Shown here: positions 62,091-64,000 of the stretch, in pieces
How the letters are laid out: the number at the start of each line of letters is the position of its first letter
Position numbering within the stretch: the stretch's first letter is position 1
Assembly (NCBI GenBank): GCA_027459645.1
Contig: DAIDHQ010000009.1
Span: forward strand, 1 to 64,000
DNA: 64,000 nucleotides
Direction of reading: 5' to 3'
Origin: Vulcanimicrobiota bacterium
GTDB lineage: Bacteria > Vulcanimicrobiota > Vulcanimicrobiia > Vulcanimicrobiales > Vulcanimicrobiaceae
Made by a program: the position numbers and the translations under genes
Notes under the pieces: model-generated
What the model saw: the letters and a program-made list of their open reading frames with translations, nothing else
What the model was told of the DNA's origin: nothing
The model's database searches: none

Positions 62091-63140
62091 ATGGCATCCA
62101 CGATGAAAGCGCTCTCGAAGCTCGCCCCGGAGCCCGGCTTCGTGCTGCACGAGGTACCGGTTCCGAAGATCGGTCCGACCGAAGTCCTGATCCGCGTTGA
62201 GAAGGCCGGCGTCTGCGGTACCGACGCTCATATCTACGGCTGGGACAAATGGGCGCAAGCACGCATCCATCCTCCGCTCGTGATCGGCCACGAATTCATG
62301 GGCACCGTCGCCGAGGTCGGCTCTGCCGTTCGGTCGGTGAAACCCGGCGATCGCGTCTCCGCCGAAGGCCACATCGCCGATCTCACCTGCGTGCTCTGCC
62401 GTACCGGCCAAGCCCACATCTGCGAACATGTGAAGATCATCGGCGTCGATCGCGACGGTGCGTTCGCGGACTATATCGCGATGCCCGAATACAACGTGTG
62501 GAAATTGGATCCCGCGATTCCGGATGAGTTCGCCGCGGTTTTCGATCCGCTGGGCAACGCGGTGCATACGGTGATGGCCGCCGGCGTCAGCACGAAGAGC
62601 GTCGTGATCACCGGCGTCGGATCGATCGGATTAATGGCGATTCCCGTGGCGCGCGCCGCGGGCGCCGCGAGCGTGTATGCAATCGATGTGAATCCGGCCA
62701 AGCTGGAACTCGCGAAGCGTTTGGGCGCCGACGAAACCTTCGACGCGCGTACACCCGGTCTCGTCGACGAAATCAAAGCGCGTACCAACGGCGACGGCGT
62801 GGAAGTGCTGCTCGAAATGTCCGGCAGTGGCTCGGCCATCGACGCAGGGTTGCAGATGGTGCGCAACGGCGGAACCGCCGCGCTCTTGGGCATCCCCAGC
62901 GACGACGTGAAGATCAACCTCGCCGAACGCATTATCTTCAAAGGCTTGACCGTGCTCGGCATCAACGGCCGCAAGATGTTCGAAACGTGGTATCAGACGC
63001 AGGCGCTCGTGAAGAGCGGACGCGTCGACCTGCGTCCGATCATCACGCACGTGCTGCCGTTCGATCAATACGATCGCGCCTTCGAATTGATGAAGAACGG
63101 CGAAGCCGCCAAAATCGTCCTCGACGTAAAGGGAGAGTAG
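62091..63140 (+). CDS. tdh: L-threonine 3-dehydrogenase
   Basis: Zinc-dependent NAD dehydrogenase turning threonine into 2-amino-3-ketobutyrate. The 349-aa protein has VEKAGVCGTDAHIYGWDKWAQ (catalytic Cys42), GHEFMGTV, a NAD fold GVGSIGLMAIPVARAAGA and the C-terminal FETWYQTQALVKSG. The structural zinc site usually has four Cys; here the first is Asp (D97, C100, C103, C111), with exact spacing kept. It sits right before kbl, the usual threonine-to-glycine pair. Confidence 0.95.
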   Translation: MASTMKALSKLAPEPGFVLHEVPVPKIGPTEVLIRVEKAGVCGTDAHIYGWDKWAQARIHPPLVIGHEFMGTVAEVGSAVRSVKPGDRVSAEGHIADLTCVLCRTGQAHICEHVKIIGVDRDGAFADYIAMPEYNVWKLDPAIPDEFAAVFDPLGNAVHTVMAAGVSTKSVVITGVGSIGLMAIPVARAAGAASVYAIDVNPAKLELAKRLGADETFDARTPGLVDEIKARTNGDGVEVLLEMSGSGSAIDAGLQMVRNGGTAALLGIPSDDVKINLAERIIFKGLTVLGINGRKMFETWYQTQALVKSGRVDLRPIITHVLPFDQYDRAFELMKNGEAAKIVLDVKGE

Positions 63141-63144
63141 GTCC

Positions 63145-64000
63145 GTGAACTCTGCGTTCGATGCGCAACTCAACAAAGAACTCGACGCACTCAAGGCGGC
63201 GGGAACCTACAAGCACCTTCGCCATCTGACGACGCCGATGGCGCCCGAAGTACATATGGAAGAAGCGGGCGACGTCATCGTGCTCTCTAGCAACAACTAT
63301 CTCGGGCTTTCCGATCAGCAAGAAGTGATCGACGCCGGCATCGAGGGGCTGAAGAAATACGGGGCGGGCACGGCATCGGTTCGATTTATCTGCGGAACCT
63401 TCGACATCCATCGCACGCTCGAAAAGCGCATCGCCGAATTTCTTGGGACCGAAGCCTCGCTCACGTACGTCGCCTGCTGGAATGCGAACACCGGCCTCTT
63501 CGCGACGATCTGCGGTGAAGGTTCGGGCATTATTTCCGATGAGTTGAATCACGCGTCGATCATCGACGGCGTACGTCTCGCGAGTAAAGCCAAGCGCGCC
63601 GTCTACAAGCACGGCGACATGGCCGACTTGGAAGCGAAATTGAAAGAGATGCAGGGGCTCTCGCCCGTGCTCGTCGTTACCGACGGCGTCTTTTCGATGG
63701 AGGGTTCGATCGCGAAGCTTCCCGAGATCGTCGCGCTCTGCAAGAAGTACAATGCGGTGAGCGTCGTGGACGACTCGCACGGGACCGGTGTGATGGGGAA
63801 GACGGGTCGCGGCACCATCGAGCATTTCGGTTTGACCGGGCAAGTCGACATTATCACCGGGACGCTCGGTAAGGCGCTCGGCGGTGCCGCCGGCGGTTTT
63901 GTGGCCGGGAGCGAGGCGCTGATCGACATGTTGATCCAGCGTTCGCGCCCGCAGCTCTTTTCGAACGCGCTCCCCGCGACCGTCGCGTGCAGTTCGCTCG
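63145..64000 (+). CDS. kbl: Glycine C-acetyltransferase (2-amino-3-ketobutyrate CoA ligase), cut by window edge
   Basis: PLP enzyme that converts 2-amino-3-ketobutyrate plus CoA into glycine and acetyl-CoA, following Tdh. At least 285 codons are present, starting GTG 63145 with a GGGAGAG site. Seen: LSSNNYLGLSDQQEV (family start), GAGTASVRFICGTFDIHRTLE, DELNHASIIDG, VVDDSHGTGVMGKTGRG and the PLP lysine in TGTLGKALGGAAGG. The end lies beyond 64000. Confidence 0.95.
   Translation, partial: MNSAFDAQLNKELDALKAAGTYKHLRHLTTPMAPEVHMEEAGDVIVLSSNNYLGLSDQQEVIDAGIEGLKKYGAGTASVRFICGTFDIHRTLEKRIAEFLGTEASLTYVACWNANTGLFATICGEGSGIISDELNHASIIDGVRLASKAKRAVYKHGDMADLEAKLKEMQGLSPVLVVTDGVFSMEGSIAKLPEIVALCKKYNAVSVVDDSHGTGVMGKTGRGTIEHFGLTGQVDIITGTLGKALGGAAGGFVAGSEALIDMLIQRSRPQLFSNALPATVACSSL

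Overview
The window is about 64 kb of GC-rich chromosome from a diderm bacterium. It has ExbB/ExbD/TonB, a porin with a signal peptide, PilZ and HD-GYP signalling proteins, and lipoproteins with long Thr-Pro linkers. GTG starts are common, as are ATGA/GTGA stop-start overlaps. Gene order and lipoprotein style would fit a deep-branching, uncultured-type soil lineage such as Candidatus Eremiobacterota (WPS-2), but no rRNA or other marker in the window settles this. I see no tRNA, rRNA, insertion sequence, prophage or CRISPR array. The window is essentially core chromosome with lineage-specific insertions.

Layout. 1-276 is a gene-free stretch with a 26-bp tandem repeat. 277-1972 holds rluB and a DAHP synthase. 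2058-6502 is an energy-transduction block: a TPR protein with a TonB-like domain, exbB, two exbD genes and two tonB-type genes. 6506-9199 holds PilZ, uppP, a small membrane protein and a repeat-bearing lipoprotein. 9381-11434 (minus) is a two-gene unit of a methyltransferase-like protein and a double, catalytically dead HD-GYP protein. 11459-15375 is a pterin operon: moaC, mogA, folC, folP, folB, folK. 15372-20193 holds membrane proteins, a small lipoprotein and an active-looking HD-GYP protein. 20271-30283 is a long co-oriented run: a BCCP-like gene without the biotinyl lysine, accC (apparently ATT-started), nusB, a class A PBP, xseA, xseB, tlyA, nadK, recN and a LigD-type polymerase. 30439-33692 has a glycosidase-like lipoprotein, an ATP-dependent DNA ligase and a frameshifted SRPBCC-like gene. 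33600-36385 has pyk and a third protein with a TonB-type anchor. 36386-45701 is the classic rimP-nusA-ylxR-infB-rbfA-nrnA-truB-ribF transcription/translation operon, with structured leaders. 45732-48395 (minus) has an unusual membrane-anchored Clp ATPase and a SIMPL protein. 48468-54771 has small stress and ferredoxin genes, an ABC exporter with an AttH-like partner, pcm and an Nfu-type scaffold. 54928-60246 has class I aldolase, a beta-hydroxyacid dehydrogenase, a PhoB/PhoR-like pair and pstB. 60427-64000 has a porin, then tdh and kbl (threonine to glycine), the last cut by the window edge.

How the parts work together. The PhoB/PhoR-like pair, pstB and the porin form a probable phosphate-starvation unit. 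Both pstB and the porin are preceded by three TTAA blocks spaced 10-11 bp, a Pho-box-like layout. The TonB block supplies proton-driven energy to the outer membrane, although no TonB-dependent receptor lies here. Molybdopterin and folate synthesis are packed into one overlapping operon. DNA repair genes (xseAB, recN, split LigD polymerase and ligase) cluster loosely.

The most unusual items are: a putative ATT start on accC next to a non-biotinylatable BCCP paralogue; a Clp ATPase with an N-terminal zinc-ribbon and membrane anchor that lacks both the M domain and the ClpP-docking segment; a paired loss-of-catalysis HD-GYP/methyltransferase-like operon; three intergenic nested palindromes that fold as three-way junctions with ATCC hairpin tips; and a strong ribosome-binding site with a 16-codon ORF in a potentially switch-like leader upstream of rimP.
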